A DNA stretch of 64,000 bases from Streptomyces poonensis (GCF_014650915.1 NZ_BMVW01000008.1:49845-113844), one strand, 5' to 3'; counted from the stretch's first letter, positions 33,113 through 43,887 are shown. A program made the numbers and translations. Notes: a model not told the origin generated them from the sequence alone.

Positions 33113-34720
33113 GTGGTGACTCTGGACGTACGGCCTCAGCTCCTCGACGCACTCTCCGCCCTGCGCGACCGTGTCGCCGCCGTGCGCTACCCGCTGCCCC
33201 TCGCGGGGGCCCCACGCGCGCGAGCCAACCGCGACGAACTGCTCGCACAGCTCGACGACTACCTGGTGCCCCGGCTGAGAGAGCCCGAAGCGCCGTTGCT
33301 CGCCGTCGTGGGCGGTTCCACAGGCGCCGGGAAGTCGACCCTCGTCAACTCCCTCGTGGGCCGGAGGGTCAGCGAGGCGGGGGTGCTGCGCCCCACCACC
33401 CGCACTCCGGTGCTCGTGTGCCACCCGGGGGATCACCACTGGTTCAGCGGGATGCGCGTGCTGCCCCATCTCACGCGCGCGTGGGTGCCCCGTCGGGAGC
33501 CCGGTGGCGAGCCGTTCCCGGACGGCGGCGACGGTCGGCGCGTCCTGCGGATCGAGACCGCCGACAGCCTGCCCCCCGGGCTGGCCCTCCTCGACGCGCC
33601 CGACGTCGACTCCCTCATCACCGAGAACCGCGTCCTGGCCGCCGAACTGATCTCCGCGGCCGACATCTGGGTGATGGTCACCACAGCAGCCCGTTACGCC
33701 GACGCCGTGCCCTGGCATCTGCTGCGCACGGCCAAGCAGCACAGGGCGACCCTGATCACCGTGCTCGACCGGGTGCCCCACCAGGTGGTGTCCGAGGTCT
33801 CACGGCAGTACGGGGCACTGCTCGCCAAGGCCGGCCTCGGCGAGGTGCCTCGGTTCACCGTGCCCGAGCTGCCCGAATCCGCCTGGGGCGGCGGGCTGCT
33901 GCCGGCCACGGCCGTGGCGCCGCTGCGCAGCTGGCTGACACACCAGGCGACCGACCCCGGGGCCCGGCACCAGGCGATGGCACGCACCGCTCACGGCGTA
34001 CTCGACTCGCTCAGGGCACGGATGCCCGAGCTCGCCGGAGCTGCCGCCGCCCAGTACGCGGCCGCGCTGCGGCTCACCGCGGCCGTCGACACGGCGTACG
34101 ACCGGGAGCACACGCGCGTGAAGAGGAGTCTGCAGAGCGGGGCCGTACTCGCCGGGGACGCGCTCAAGAGGTGGCGCGGCTACCCGCTGGACTGCACCGC
34201 CGGAGAACTCCTCGACGCGCTCGTGGAGAGCCTCGCCGCGCTGCTGCTGTGCGCCGTCATCGCCGCCGACCAGTGCGTCGACGACGCCTGGCGACGGGAG
34301 CCGGCCGCGGGCGCCCCGGAACTGACGCGCCGCGACCCGGTGCTGGAGAGCGCCGAGCACCGCATCGGGATGGCCGTACGACGCTGGCGGCGCGTCCTGG
34401 AGGAGTACGCCGAGGAGGAGGCGCGCGACCTCGGCGGAAGCACCACGCCGGATCCCGAGGCCCTGGCGGCACTGGTCGCGACCGCGCTCCTGGGCGGGCG
34501 CCGGGTGCGGTCCGCGGGGGAACGGCTGGCCGAGCTGATCGGCGCGCACGGTGCCCTCCGGCTGCGCGACCGGGGCGGGCGGCTGCTCACCGAGTACCTC
34601 GGCAGGGCGCTGCGCGTCGAGCGTGAGCGTCGGCTCGCCCCGCTCGAGGCACTCGACGTGACTCCCGAACCCCAGGTCGAACTGATCGCCGCGCTGTCCG
34701 TACTGCAGAAGGAGAGATGA
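33113..34720 (+). CDS. dynA: Dynamin-like GTPase DynA
   Basis: A 535-residue large GTPase of the actinobacterial dynamin type. The P-loop GGSTGAGKST is at 67-76, with RPTTRTPVLVCHP as switch region and LLDAPDVDSL as the G3 motif. The C-terminal half is helical (stalk-like). In S. venezuelae the DynA-DynB pair stabilises FtsZ rings during sporulation septation. An in-frame ATG at 33074 exists, but the 39 bases from it are AT-rich and lack a ribosome binding site. The tandem GTGs at 33113/33116 give VTLDVRPQLL, the N terminus I remember for relatives, possibly as a leaderless mRNA. The stop overlaps the dynB start (ATGA). Confidence 0.85.
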   Translation: MVTLDVRPQLLDALSALRDRVAAVRYPLPLAGAPRARANRDELLAQLDDYLVPRLREPEAPLLAVVGGSTGAGKSTLVNSLVGRRVSEAGVLRPTTRTPVLVCHPGDHHWFSGMRVLPHLTRAWVPRREPGGEPFPDGGDGRRVLRIETADSLPPGLALLDAPDVDSLITENRVLAAELISAADIWVMVTTAARYADAVPWHLLRTAKQHRATLITVLDRVPHQVVSEVSRQYGALLAKAGLGEVPRFTVPELPESAWGGGLLPATAVAPLRSWLTHQATDPGARHQAMARTAHGVLDSLRARMPELAGAAAAQYAAALRLTAAVDTAYDREHTRVKRSLQSGAVLAGDALKRWRGYPLDCTAGELLDALVESLAALLLCAVIAADQCVDDAWRREPAAGAPELTRRDPVLESAEHRIGMAVRRWRRVLEEYAEEEARDLGGSTTPDPEALAALVATALLGGRRVRSAGERLAELIGAHGALRLRDRGGRLLTEYLGRALRVERERRLAPLEALDVTPEPQVELIAALSVLQKER

Positions 34721-36753
34721 CTGCCGTGACCGCCGTCACCGACCGCACGGACCACGACGGGGGCGAAAAGGGTGCCCGCGCGCGCGTGCATCCCGATGCT
34801 CCGGCCTCGCGCCCCGACGACCCGCCCCCGCGCTCCGATGGCACGGCCTCACGCGGGGACGCCCCTGCGCAGACCGGTGCCGATGCCGATGCCGATGCCG
34901 ATGCCGACGCCGGGACCGAGACCGAGGCCGAGGTGGACGCGTATGCGCACGCGGACGCGGAGGGCAGACCCCGGGACGGGAGCCAGTGGGACGACGGCCT
35001 GATCGCCCGACGCGCGACTGACGAGGAGCCCGCCCAGCAGGCCACGCAAACCGCACAGACCGGGCAAGCCGAACAGGCGGGACAGACGGCTCAGGCAGCC
35101 CAGGCGGCGCAGGGCGACCTGGCGAAGTCCGGGCCGACCGGCACGCAGATCGTGTTCCCCGTCGCCTACGACGTACCGCTGCGGTCGCGGCTGGACGAGT
35201 TTCGGGAGCTTGTGGGTGTCTCCCGCGCGCGTCTCGACAGCGGGACGCTCGCCGAGGCGGGACGTGTCCTGGACGAGGCAGCCGCGCGGCGCAGGCTCTC
35301 CGGGCAGCACACCGTCGTGGCCCTCGCGGGAGCGACCGGCAGCGGCAAGTCGACGCTCTTCAACGCGCTCGCGGGCGCCCCTCTCTCGGACACCGGCCTC
35401 CGCCGCCCCACGACCGCCACGCCCATCGTGTGCAGCTGGAGCGACGGCGCGGGCAGTCTCATCGACCGGCTGGGAGTACCGGGGCGGCTGCGCCGCCGCC
35501 CGCTGGAGGGCGTGGAGGGGGAGTCGGCGCTGCGCGGGCTGGTCCTGGTGGACCTGCCGGACCACGACTCCGCGGCGGTGCAGCACCGCGAGCAGGTGGA
35601 CCGCATCCTGGCGCTGGTGGACGCGGTCATCTGGGTCGTCGACCCGGAGAAGTACGCCGACGCCGTCCTCCACGAGCGCTATCTGCGGCCCCTGGCGGGG
35701 CACGCGGAGGTGATGTTCGTGGTCCTCAACCAGGTGGACCGGCTGCCCGGGGAAGCCGCCCACCAGGTCCTCGACGATCTGCGGAGGCTGCTCGACGAGG
35801 ACGGGATCGCGGTGGGGGAGTACGGCGAACCGGGCGCGACCGTGCTCGCCCTGTCCGCGCTTACCGGGGACGGGGTCGGAGAGCTGCGCGAGGCGCTCGG
35901 CCGGTTCGTGGCGGAGCAGGGTGCCCCGGCCCGCCGTGTCGCCGCCGACCTGGACGCGGCGGCCTGGCGGCTGCGGTCCGCGTACGCGACCGGGGAGCGC
36001 TCCGGGCTCGGTGAGGAGGCGCGCGACGACTTCGCCGCCCGGCTGGCGGACGCCGTCGGCGCGAGCGCGGCGGGCGAGGCGGCCGAACGGGCCTGGCTGC
36101 GCAACGCCAACCGCGCGTGCGGCACGCCCTGGCTGCGGTTGTGGCGATGGCTCCAGAGTCGCCGGGAGCCCTCCACCGGGCGGCTGATCCTGCCGGTACC
36201 CGCGGAGGAGGAGGCCACCGCCCGGCAGCGCGTCGAGCAGGCCGTGCGCACGCTGTCCGAACGGGCCGTCGCCGGCCTGCCCGATCCCTGGGCTCAGGCC
36301 GTGCGTGAAGCGGCCCTGCACGGTTCTCAGGGGCTGCCCGAGGCGCTGGACGGGCTGGCTGCGCGGGCCACCGGACCACAGGGGCGGCCGCCGCGCCCCG
36401 GCTGGTGGCCGGTGGCTGTCCTCGCCCAGGCATGCATGACGCTTCTGCAGGTCCTCGGAGGGCTGTGGCTGGTGGCGCAGATCGCGGGGGTCCTGCCACC
36501 GAACCTCGGGGTGCCGGCCCTGCTCATGGCGATGGGCATCGTCGGCGGACCGGTCGTCGAGTGGGGCAGCAGACTGGCGGCGCGCGGCCCGGCCCGGCGC
36601 TACGGGCTGGAGGCGGAACACCGACTGAGGGAAGCGGCCGCCGGCTGCGGTCGGACGCGCGTGCTGGAACCGGTGGCCGCGGAACTGCTGCGGTACCAGG
36701 AGGTACGGGAGCAGTACGGACGAGTGCTGGGAATGACCACCGTCGTGCGGTGA
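34717..36753 (+). CDS. dynB: Dynamin-like GTPase DynB, membrane-anchored
   Basis: A 678-residue partner of DynA. The first 140 residues are a poorly ordered acidic extension with ADADADAD and Gln/Ala-rich (TAQTGQAEQAGQTAQAAQ) stretches. The GTPase domain starts near 145, with P-loop GATGSGKST at 205-213, RRPTTATP, LVDLPDHDS (G3) and LNQVDRLPGE (G4-like NQVD). Two hydrophobic helices at about 575-630 anchor it in the membrane. Translation is coupled to dynA by ATGA overlap. The order DynA then DynB and the membrane helices in the second protein fit the sporulation dynamin operon. Confidence 0.86.
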   Translation: MTAVTAVTDRTDHDGGEKGARARVHPDAPASRPDDPPPRSDGTASRGDAPAQTGADADADADADAGTETEAEVDAYAHADAEGRPRDGSQWDDGLIARRATDEEPAQQATQTAQTGQAEQAGQTAQAAQAAQGDLAKSGPTGTQIVFPVAYDVPLRSRLDEFRELVGVSRARLDSGTLAEAGRVLDEAAARRRLSGQHTVVALAGATGSGKSTLFNALAGAPLSDTGLRRPTTATPIVCSWSDGAGSLIDRLGVPGRLRRRPLEGVEGESALRGLVLVDLPDHDSAAVQHREQVDRILALVDAVIWVVDPEKYADAVLHERYLRPLAGHAEVMFVVLNQVDRLPGEAAHQVLDDLRRLLDEDGIAVGEYGEPGATVLALSALTGDGVGELREALGRFVAEQGAPARRVAADLDAAAWRLRSAYATGERSGLGEEARDDFAARLADAVGASAAGEAAERAWLRNANRACGTPWLRLWRWLQSRREPSTGRLILPVPAEEEATARQRVEQAVRTLSERAVAGLPDPWAQAVREAALHGSQGLPEALDGLAARATGPQGRPPRPGWWPVAVLAQACMTLLQVLGGLWLVAQIAGVLPPNLGVPALLMAMGIVGGPVVEWGSRLAARGPARRYGLEAEHRLREAAAGCGRTRVLEPVAAELLRYQEVREQYGRVLGMTTVVR

Positions 36754-36829
36754 GCCGGGGGGCCTTGCTCGTTGCCTAGGCTCGCCGCGATCGCTGTCGC
36801 TCGGTGCTTCGCTCTTTCGGGTGGCGGAG

Positions 36830-36856
36830 TTCTCCACAGGTCGGAGGTTGTGCACA
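36830..36856. promoter_or_regulatory. Two DnaA-box-like sites upstream of ssbB
   Basis: TTCTCCACA (36830-36838) and TTGTGCACA (36848-36856) each differ by one base from the Streptomyces DnaA box TTGTCCACA. They lie 150-175 bases before ssbB. Function is unproven. Confidence 0.4.
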
Positions 36857-37004
36857 GGGTTCAGCGGGGTCGGCCCGGCAGAGGCAGTCTGAATCTCGCG
36901 GTGACCGCGGCGGACGCGGTTCGCCGCGTCGGACGCAGCCGTACGGGACGGGCCCGTGCGCGTGTCCGCCAGGCCCGGGTGCCGGGCGGAGGAGGGGATT
37001 CGCG

Positions 37005-37484
37005 ATGAACGAGACGACGCTGTGCGTGGTGGGGAACGTGGCCACCCGGCCGGTGTGCAAGGAGACGGCCCTCGGCACGTCGGCCAGGTTCAGGCTGGCG
37101 GTGACGTCACGGTACTGGGACCGCGAGAAGAACGAGTGGACGGACGGGCACACCAACTTCTTCACGGTGTGGTCCAGGCGCACGCTCGCGGCGAACGTGA
37201 CCTCCTCGGTGTCGGTGGGCGACCCGGTCATCGTCCAGGGCCGGCTGAGGGTGCGCACCGAGCGGACGGAGGAGGGCGAGAGCCGCACCTGGGCGGACAT
37301 CGACGCGACGGCGATCGGCCACGATCTCGCGCGCGGCACATCGGCGTTCCGCCGGGGCGCCAGGGCGGAACCGAACGCGGCGACGGCCACGCCGCCCGCG
37401 TCCGAACCCAACTGGCATACGGCATCGGCCAGTCAGTCGGTCGACGCCCCACAACACCACCGCGAAACAGCCGGTGTGACGTGA
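37005..37484 (+). CDS. ssbB: Single-stranded DNA-binding protein SsbB
   Basis: A 159-residue SSB with one OB-fold (about 1-110): NETTLCVVGNVATRPV, then RFRLAVTSRYWDREKNEW, FFTVWSRRTLAANV and GDPVIVQGRLRVRT. The C-terminal tail lacks the acidic DDDIPF-type tip of the essential SSB, which marks the second paralogue. In S. coelicolor SsbB is needed for chromosome segregation into spores. ATG 37005 has the very strong site GGAGGAGGGG. It directly follows dynAB, another sporulation-septation operon. DnaA-box-like words lie on both sides. Confidence 0.88.
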   Translation: MNETTLCVVGNVATRPVCKETALGTSARFRLAVTSRYWDREKNEWTDGHTNFFTVWSRRTLAANVTSSVSVGDPVIVQGRLRVRTERTEEGESRTWADIDATAIGHDLARGTSAFRRGARAEPNAATATPPASEPNWHTASASQSVDAPQHHRETAGVT

Positions 37485-37539
37485 CATCAGATGACGGTTC
37501 GACCGGCCTGACCGGACTGCGGCTTATCGGGGAGAGCGT

Positions 37540-37569
37540 TGTGGACACTCCGTAAGTAGCTCTGGATAA
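37540..37569. promoter_or_regulatory. Two DnaA-box-like sites downstream of ssbB
   Basis: TGTGGACAC (37540-37548) and TCTGGATAA (37561-37569) are reverse-strand near matches to TTGTCCACA and TTATCCACA. They lie upstream of the adhesin gene as well. Confidence 0.35.
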
Positions 37570-37761
37570 GCGCAGCTCACCGCATGTGTGAACAGCCTGT
37601 GTGAGCGATAACGATTCCGATTCGGATCGGCCGTCGGGCCGCATGACCGGGAGGAGCGGCGCGCGGCTCTCCCTAGGATGCCCGACATGGCTCATGGGAC
37701 TGTTGATGCCGGTGATGACCCACACCACTGCGGCAACAGGTCTCGCTCGAAGGGAAGTTCA

Positions 37762-39198
37762 GTGTTTTCTTCGCTCTCTGCGTCGGCCGCGCGCGGGCGA
37801 GGTGCCGCCCGCCTCGCCGCAGTGACGCTGGCGTCCGGGATCGTCGTCGCGGGTGCGGTGGCCACCGCGGGCCCGGCCGCCGCCGAGGAGACCTCGCAGA
37901 GCCCCGGCGGCGCGACCGCCACGATGGACGGCCTGAAGACGTACGGGGACGCCGTCATCCGTGAGGACGGCGAGGAGCAGCACGTGTCCGCCGGCCTGTT
38001 CGAGATGTCCGTCGAGGGCGGCGGCATGCTGCAGACCTACTGCATCGACCTGCACAACCCGACGCAGCAGGACGCCAGATACCAGGAGACACCCTGGAGC
38101 GGCACGTCGCTGAACGGCAACAAGGACGCGGGCAGGATCCGCTGGATCCTGCAGAACTCCTACCCGAAGGTGAACGATCTGGCGGCGCTCGCCGAGGAGG
38201 CCGGGGCGGCCGGCCTCACCGAGCAGGACGCGGCGGCCGGCACCCAGGTGGCCATCTGGCGCTACTCGGACGGCGCCGACGTACAGGCCGTGGACCCGCA
38301 GGCCGAGAAGCTCGCGGACTACCTGGAGGAGAACGCGCGGAACCTGGCGGAGCCGAAGGCGTCCCTCACTCTCGACCCGCCCGCGGTCTCCGGCCGCGTC
38401 GGCGAGCGCCTCGGCCCGGTCACGGTCCGCACCAACGCGGACTCCGCGACGGTGACGCCGTCCGCGGACGCGGCGGCCGGCGGAGTGCGCCTCGTCGACG
38501 AGGACGGCAAGGCCGTGACCACCGCGCGCAACGGCAGCCGACTGTACTTCGACGTGCCCGAGGACGCCGCGGACGGTTCGGCCACGGTGACCGTGCAGGC
38601 CTCCACCACCGTGCCCGTCGGCCGTGCCTTCGCCTCCGAGACCCGCAGCCAGACGCAGATACTCGCGGGTTCCAGCGAGTCCACGGTCTCCGCGACGGCC
38701 ACCGTCAACTGGGCGAAGGAGGGCGCGATACCCGCGCTGTCCGCCGAGAAGAACTGCGCCGAGGGCGGCGTGGACATCACGGCGGTCAACCAGGGTGACA
38801 AGCCCTTCACCTTCGAGCTCATGGGAACCGAGCACACCATCACCGCGGGTGCGACGGAGACCGTGACGGTCCCGCTGCAGGAGGACCAGGCGTACGACTT
38901 CACCATCACGGGGCCGAACGGCTTCGAGCAGCGGTTCAAGGGCGTCCTCGACTGTGCGACCGAGACCGCGGCCGCCGCGGGCGGCGACGCGGTCCAGATG
39001 GCCGGTGAGCCCAGCCCGGCGACGGTGGCGGGCCCCTCCGTCGAGGAGAGCACCGACCTCGCCGAGACGGGCAGCTCCGGGGCGACCGTCCTGATCGGGG
39101 GCGTGGCCATCGCCCTGGTCGTGATCGGCGGCGCCGCGCTGCTCCTGGTCGGCAAGAAGAAGGCGGCCGCACAGGAGAAGGCGCCCACGCAGGAGTGA
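37762..39198 (+). CDS. Thioester-domain wall-anchored surface protein
   Basis: A 478-residue surface protein. A signal peptide (about 1-40, ending GPAAAEE) precedes a thioester domain: Cys94 in TYCIDLHN and Gln162 in GTQVAIWRY should form the internal thioester that lets Gram-positive adhesins bond to amines on a target. Ig-like/stalk regions follow (about 210-420), then the sorting signal LAETG at about 433, a 20-residue hydrophobic helix and the tail GKKKAAAQEK. A class E sortase would attach it to the wall. The GTG start at 37762 follows GAAGGGAAG; an upstream in-frame ATG lacks a good site. Ligand unknown. Confidence 0.87.
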   Translation: MFSSLSASAARGRGAARLAAVTLASGIVVAGAVATAGPAAAEETSQSPGGATATMDGLKTYGDAVIREDGEEQHVSAGLFEMSVEGGGMLQTYCIDLHNPTQQDARYQETPWSGTSLNGNKDAGRIRWILQNSYPKVNDLAALAEEAGAAGLTEQDAAAGTQVAIWRYSDGADVQAVDPQAEKLADYLEENARNLAEPKASLTLDPPAVSGRVGERLGPVTVRTNADSATVTPSADAAAGGVRLVDEDGKAVTTARNGSRLYFDVPEDAADGSATVTVQASTTVPVGRAFASETRSQTQILAGSSESTVSATATVNWAKEGAIPALSAEKNCAEGGVDITAVNQGDKPFTFELMGTEHTITAGATETVTVPLQEDQAYDFTITGPNGFEQRFKGVLDCATETAAAAGGDAVQMAGEPSPATVAGPSVEESTDLAETGSSGATVLIGGVAIALVVIGGAALLLVGKKKAAAQEKAPTQE

Positions 39199-39463
39199 CG
39201 AGGACAACACGCCCGCGCGCGGCCGGACCCAGGCCCTACGGCACTGCCCCTTGGCAACTCAACAGAGAGTGACCGCGCGGTGACCTGGGCGAGCGGCGCG
39301 GCCCCGGTGCGCACCCCAGGCGCCGGGGCCGCGGCCTTCGTGGGTGGCTGTCCGCGGCGGTCGTCCGAGGACCCCCGGGATCCGGTTTCCGTCGAGGGGT
39401 GGCAGTGCGGCAAGATGGGTGGTACTGCCCACTGCCAGATATCAAGCTGCCGGACGGTTTCTC

Positions 39464-41128
<1,665 letters not shown>

Positions 41129-41130
41129 TC

Positions 41131-41580
41131 TTGCGGCATCTCTACCGCTGCCCGCTGCGCTGGGCGGACATGGACGCGTACGGCCACGTCAACAACGTGG
41201 TGTTCCTCCGCTACCTGGAAGAAGCCCGTATCGACTTCCTGTTCCGCCCGGACAAGGATTTCCAGCAGGGTTCCGTGGTGGCGCGCCATGAGATCGACTA
41301 CAAGCGCCAGCTCGTCCACCGGCACACCCCGGTGGACATCGAGCTGTGGGTCACCGAGATAAGGGCGGCGTCGTTCACGCTCGCCTACGAGGTCAAGGAC
41401 CCGGACCAGGTCTACGTCCGGGCCTCGACGGTGATAGTGCCGTTCGACTTCGAGGCGCAGCGGCCGCGCCGGATCACCTCCGAGGAGCGGGAGTTCCTGG
41501 AGGAGTACCGGGACGACAGGTCCGGGTCGGCCGCCGACGCCGCCGCCGAGAAGCACGGGGACGAGGCCGTCGCGGCATGA
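41131..41580 (+). CDS. Acyl-CoA thioesterase, 4HBT/YbgC type
   Basis: A 149-residue hot-dog-fold thioesterase. RWADMDAYGHVNNVVFLRYL contains the catalytic Asp (ADMDAYGHVNN) of the 4-hydroxybenzoyl-CoA/YbgC family; EIDYKRQLVHRHTPV follows. It starts with TTG three bases after the ettA stop and overlaps the next gene by four bases, so all three are probably one transcript. The family hydrolyses acyl-CoAs, often medium-chain or aromatic; the substrate cannot be told. Confidence 0.87.
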   Translation: MRHLYRCPLRWADMDAYGHVNNVVFLRYLEEARIDFLFRPDKDFQQGSVVARHEIDYKRQLVHRHTPVDIELWVTEIRAASFTLAYEVKDPDQVYVRASTVIVPFDFEAQRPRRITSEEREFLEEYRDDRSGSAADAAAEKHGDEAVAA

Positions 41581-42302
41581 CGGTGCTCCACCTCGCCGAC
41601 GACGGGGAGGCGGCCGACCTGGCCGCCTTCCTCGGCCGGCTGATCCACTACGACCGCGCGGCCGCGGTGCGGCTGCAGGCGGCCGGGACGAAGCTCGCGG
41701 TGTTCGGGCGCCCGCCGTCGTTCGAGGTCCTCGCGATCCGTACGGCACGGCTCGCGAAGCCGTACGAGAACGGGCTCGAGGTCGGCCTCGACGTGACCGT
41801 GTCGGCCGGTGAACTCCTGGAGTCCGTCGACGAGCAGGCCGCCACGGCGGTCGTGCCGACGGCGGTCACCGGGCCGCCGTGGGCCGGGGTGCTGCCCCCG
41901 CGCGGCGGCTGGCGGCCGGAGCCCGGGCTGCCGGCACCGGACGCCGTACGCAGGACGGTCGCCGCCGCGGTGGCGGAGTTCCGGTCACGTACGGGGGAGC
42001 TGGCGCCCGAGCGGCGTACGCGGGCCGAGCTCGACCGCGTCGGGCGGGAGATCTGGTCCCGGTCGATCGGCGGCACCGGCCTCCCGGTCCGGGCCGCGCA
42101 CGCGGCACAGGCACTGGGCTTCCTCCGCCCGCGCCCCACAGATGCTCCCGGAGCGCCCGGCACTCCCGAGGCCGAGACCTCCGGTGAGAGGGAGTTGGGG
42201 CTGTTCTCGTCGGGAGCGTGGCTGAGGCTGCGCACGCCCTACGGGTCGATCGCCGTACGCAGGGCGGGACTCGGCGCCCTGGACGTCAGCGTGCGCCGCT
42301 GA
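41577..42302 (+). CDS. Conserved actinobacterial protein of unknown function
   Basis: A 241-residue soluble protein that begins MTVLHLADDGEAADLAAFL. I recognise it as the usual companion of the thioesterase gene in Streptomyces but know no function. It has alternating helix and strand with no membrane helix, no cysteine and no obvious catalytic motif. The phrase FLGRLIHYDRAAAVRLQAAG and the C-terminal LFSSGAWLRLRTPYG are likely conserved points. The start overlaps the thioesterase stop (ATGA), so it is co-translated. Confidence 0.75.
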   Translation: MTVLHLADDGEAADLAAFLGRLIHYDRAAAVRLQAAGTKLAVFGRPPSFEVLAIRTARLAKPYENGLEVGLDVTVSAGELLESVDEQAATAVVPTAVTGPPWAGVLPPRGGWRPEPGLPAPDAVRRTVAAAVAEFRSRTGELAPERRTRAELDRVGREIWSRSIGGTGLPVRAAHAAQALGFLRPRPTDAPGAPGTPEAETSGERELGLFSSGAWLRLRTPYGSIAVRRAGLGALDVSVRR

Positions 42303-42335
42303 CGTCCGGCCGGTCCGGAGCAGGGCGGGCAGAGC

Positions 42336-42740
42336 TCAGTCGGGGGTGTTCACCATCGACGCCGCCGCGTACGTCAGGTAGTTCCACAGCGTGTGCTCGT
42401 GTTCCTCGGAGAGGCCGAGCTCGTCGACGGCCACGCGCATGTGCTTCAGCCAGGCGTCGTGGGCGGCGCGGTCGACGGTGAACGGGGCGTGGCGCATACG
42501 GAGACGGGGGTGGCCACGGTTCTCGCTGTACGTGGTGGGGCCGCCCCAGTACTGGATGAGGAAGAGCACCAGACGCTCCTCGGCCGGCCCCAGGTCCTCC
42601 TCGGGGTACATGGGCCGCAGCAGCGGGTCGTCGGCGACGCCCTCGTAGAAACGGCGCACGAGGCGCCGGAAGGTCTCCTCGCCGCCGACCTGCTCGTAGA
42701 AGGTCTGCTCCGACAGTGTGCCGCGCCGTATCTCTCTCAC
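42336..42740 (-). CDS. Group II truncated hemoglobin (GlbO-like)
   Basis: A 134-residue 2-over-2 globin. TFYEQVGGEETFRRLVRRFYEGV covers helices A-B in two blocks (TFYEQVGGEE and RRLVRRFYEGV), with YWGGPTTYSENRGHPRL the CD/E region and RMRHAPF carrying the proximal His84. WNYLTYAAASMVN is helix H. The tryptophans and YW near position 64 place it in group II (trHbO). It binds heme and O2 or NO and probably protects respiration. The start is a GTG at 42740 with a weak site. Monocistronic, convergent with the ettA transcript. Confidence 0.9.
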   Translation of the reverse strand: MREIRRGTLSEQTFYEQVGGEETFRRLVRRFYEGVADDPLLRPMYPEEDLGPAEERLVLFLIQYWGGPTTYSENRGHPRLRMRHAPFTVDRAAHDAWLKHMRVAVDELGLSEEHEHTLWNYLTYAAASMVNTPD

Positions 42741-42867
42741 ACGTCCATGGTCTCAGACGGAAGGGACGAGGACTCGAGGCTTAGGACCGCGGCCGAAGGA
42801 GGAGGGGATTCCGGGTCGTCGGGCCGTGGTGCTCGCCTCGGGACGGATCGCGCAGCACAGTGGAGAC

Positions 42868-43887
42868 ATGGGCTCGCACGCGTTCGGCCACGGCCTGGAG
42901 GACCTCGCGTCGGAGGTCCGTGCGGCCCTGGTGCGCGAGATCGAGGCGAGCGGCGTCTGGGACGACGACCCGGTCTGGCGGGAGGCGTTCGCGTCGGTCC
43001 CCCGCCACCTCTTCGTGCCGTACTACTTCATCGGCGTCCTCGGCGGATACGAGCGCCTGTGGGGCGAGGAACGCGATCCGCGCCGACGAGAGCGCTGGCT
43101 GCGCGGCGCGTACGCCGACGCCCCGCTCGCCACCAGGGTCCGCGACGGTGAGCTGATCTCCTCCAGCAGCCAGCCCTCGCTGATGGCGAGGATGCTGGCC
43201 GAACTGGAGGTGGAGAACGGCAGCCGCGTCCTGGAGATCGGCGCCGGCACGGGCTACAACGCCGCTCTGCTGGCGCACCGCCTCGGGGACGACCTGGTCA
43301 CCACGGTGGACCTCGACCCCGACCTCACCGAGGGGGCGCGCAGACATCTGGACGCCGCCGGCTACCACCCCACCGTCGTCACCGGCGACGGGGCGCGCGG
43401 GGTGCCCGAACGCGCGCCGTACGACCGGATCATCGCGACCTGCATGCTGCCCTCGATCCCGCGCGCCTGGCTGGCGCAGTGCGCCCCCGGCGCCCGCATT
43501 CTGACGCCGCTGGCCACGGGCCTGGTCAGGCTGCGGGTAGAGGACGCCGGGTACGCCGAGGGGCGGTTCCTGTCCACGCCGGCGTACTTCGTGCCGTTGC
43601 GGGGCGCGGAGGGCGCCTTCCCGCCCGGGCGCGGCCGGGAACCGGGGGGAGGGTCCGAGCGGGTCCGCCCGTACCTCGGCGGGCTGCCGCAGCGGGCCAG
43701 GGAGCACGAACTCTTCCGGTTCCTGCTCACCCTGGCCTCGGGCCACCTCGATCCGCACGAGGCCCTCGCCCTGTGGGACCGCGAGGGCCGGCCGGTACGG
43801 GAGCGGTACGGGATCACCGTGAGCGACGAGCGCGCGTGGGCGTGGCTGGACGACCCGGAGGGGCCGTACTCCTGGCCCCTCCCGTGA
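42868..43887 (+). CDS. PCMT-type SAM methyltransferase
   Basis: A 339-residue protein of the protein-L-isoaspartate methyltransferase superfamily. VWREAFASVPRHLFVPYYF is the N-terminal family block. LISSSSQPSLMARML matches the PCMT loop that covers the substrate. VLEIGAGTGYNAALLA is the SAM-binding motif and VTTVDLDPDL its acidic loop. The C-terminal 120 residues extend beyond the standard enzyme. Such long forms are common in actinomycetes, some linked to peptide modification; no precursor peptide or ATP-grasp gene lies here, so repair or an unknown protein substrate is more likely. ATG 42868 follows GTGGAG. Confidence 0.83.
   Translation: MGSHAFGHGLEDLASEVRAALVREIEASGVWDDDPVWREAFASVPRHLFVPYYFIGVLGGYERLWGEERDPRRRERWLRGAYADAPLATRVRDGELISSSSQPSLMARMLAELEVENGSRVLEIGAGTGYNAALLAHRLGDDLVTTVDLDPDLTEGARRHLDAAGYHPTVVTGDGARGVPERAPYDRIIATCMLPSIPRAWLAQCAPGARILTPLATGLVRLRVEDAGYAEGRFLSTPAYFVPLRGAEGAFPPGRGREPGGGSERVRPYLGGLPQRAREHELFRFLLTLASGHLDPHEALALWDREGRPVRERYGITVSDERAWAWLDDPEGPYSWPLP

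Noticed and set aside
42868..43887. Methyltransferase of a graspetide (RiPP) cluster
   Set aside because: No ATP-grasp ligase or precursor peptide is found next to it.
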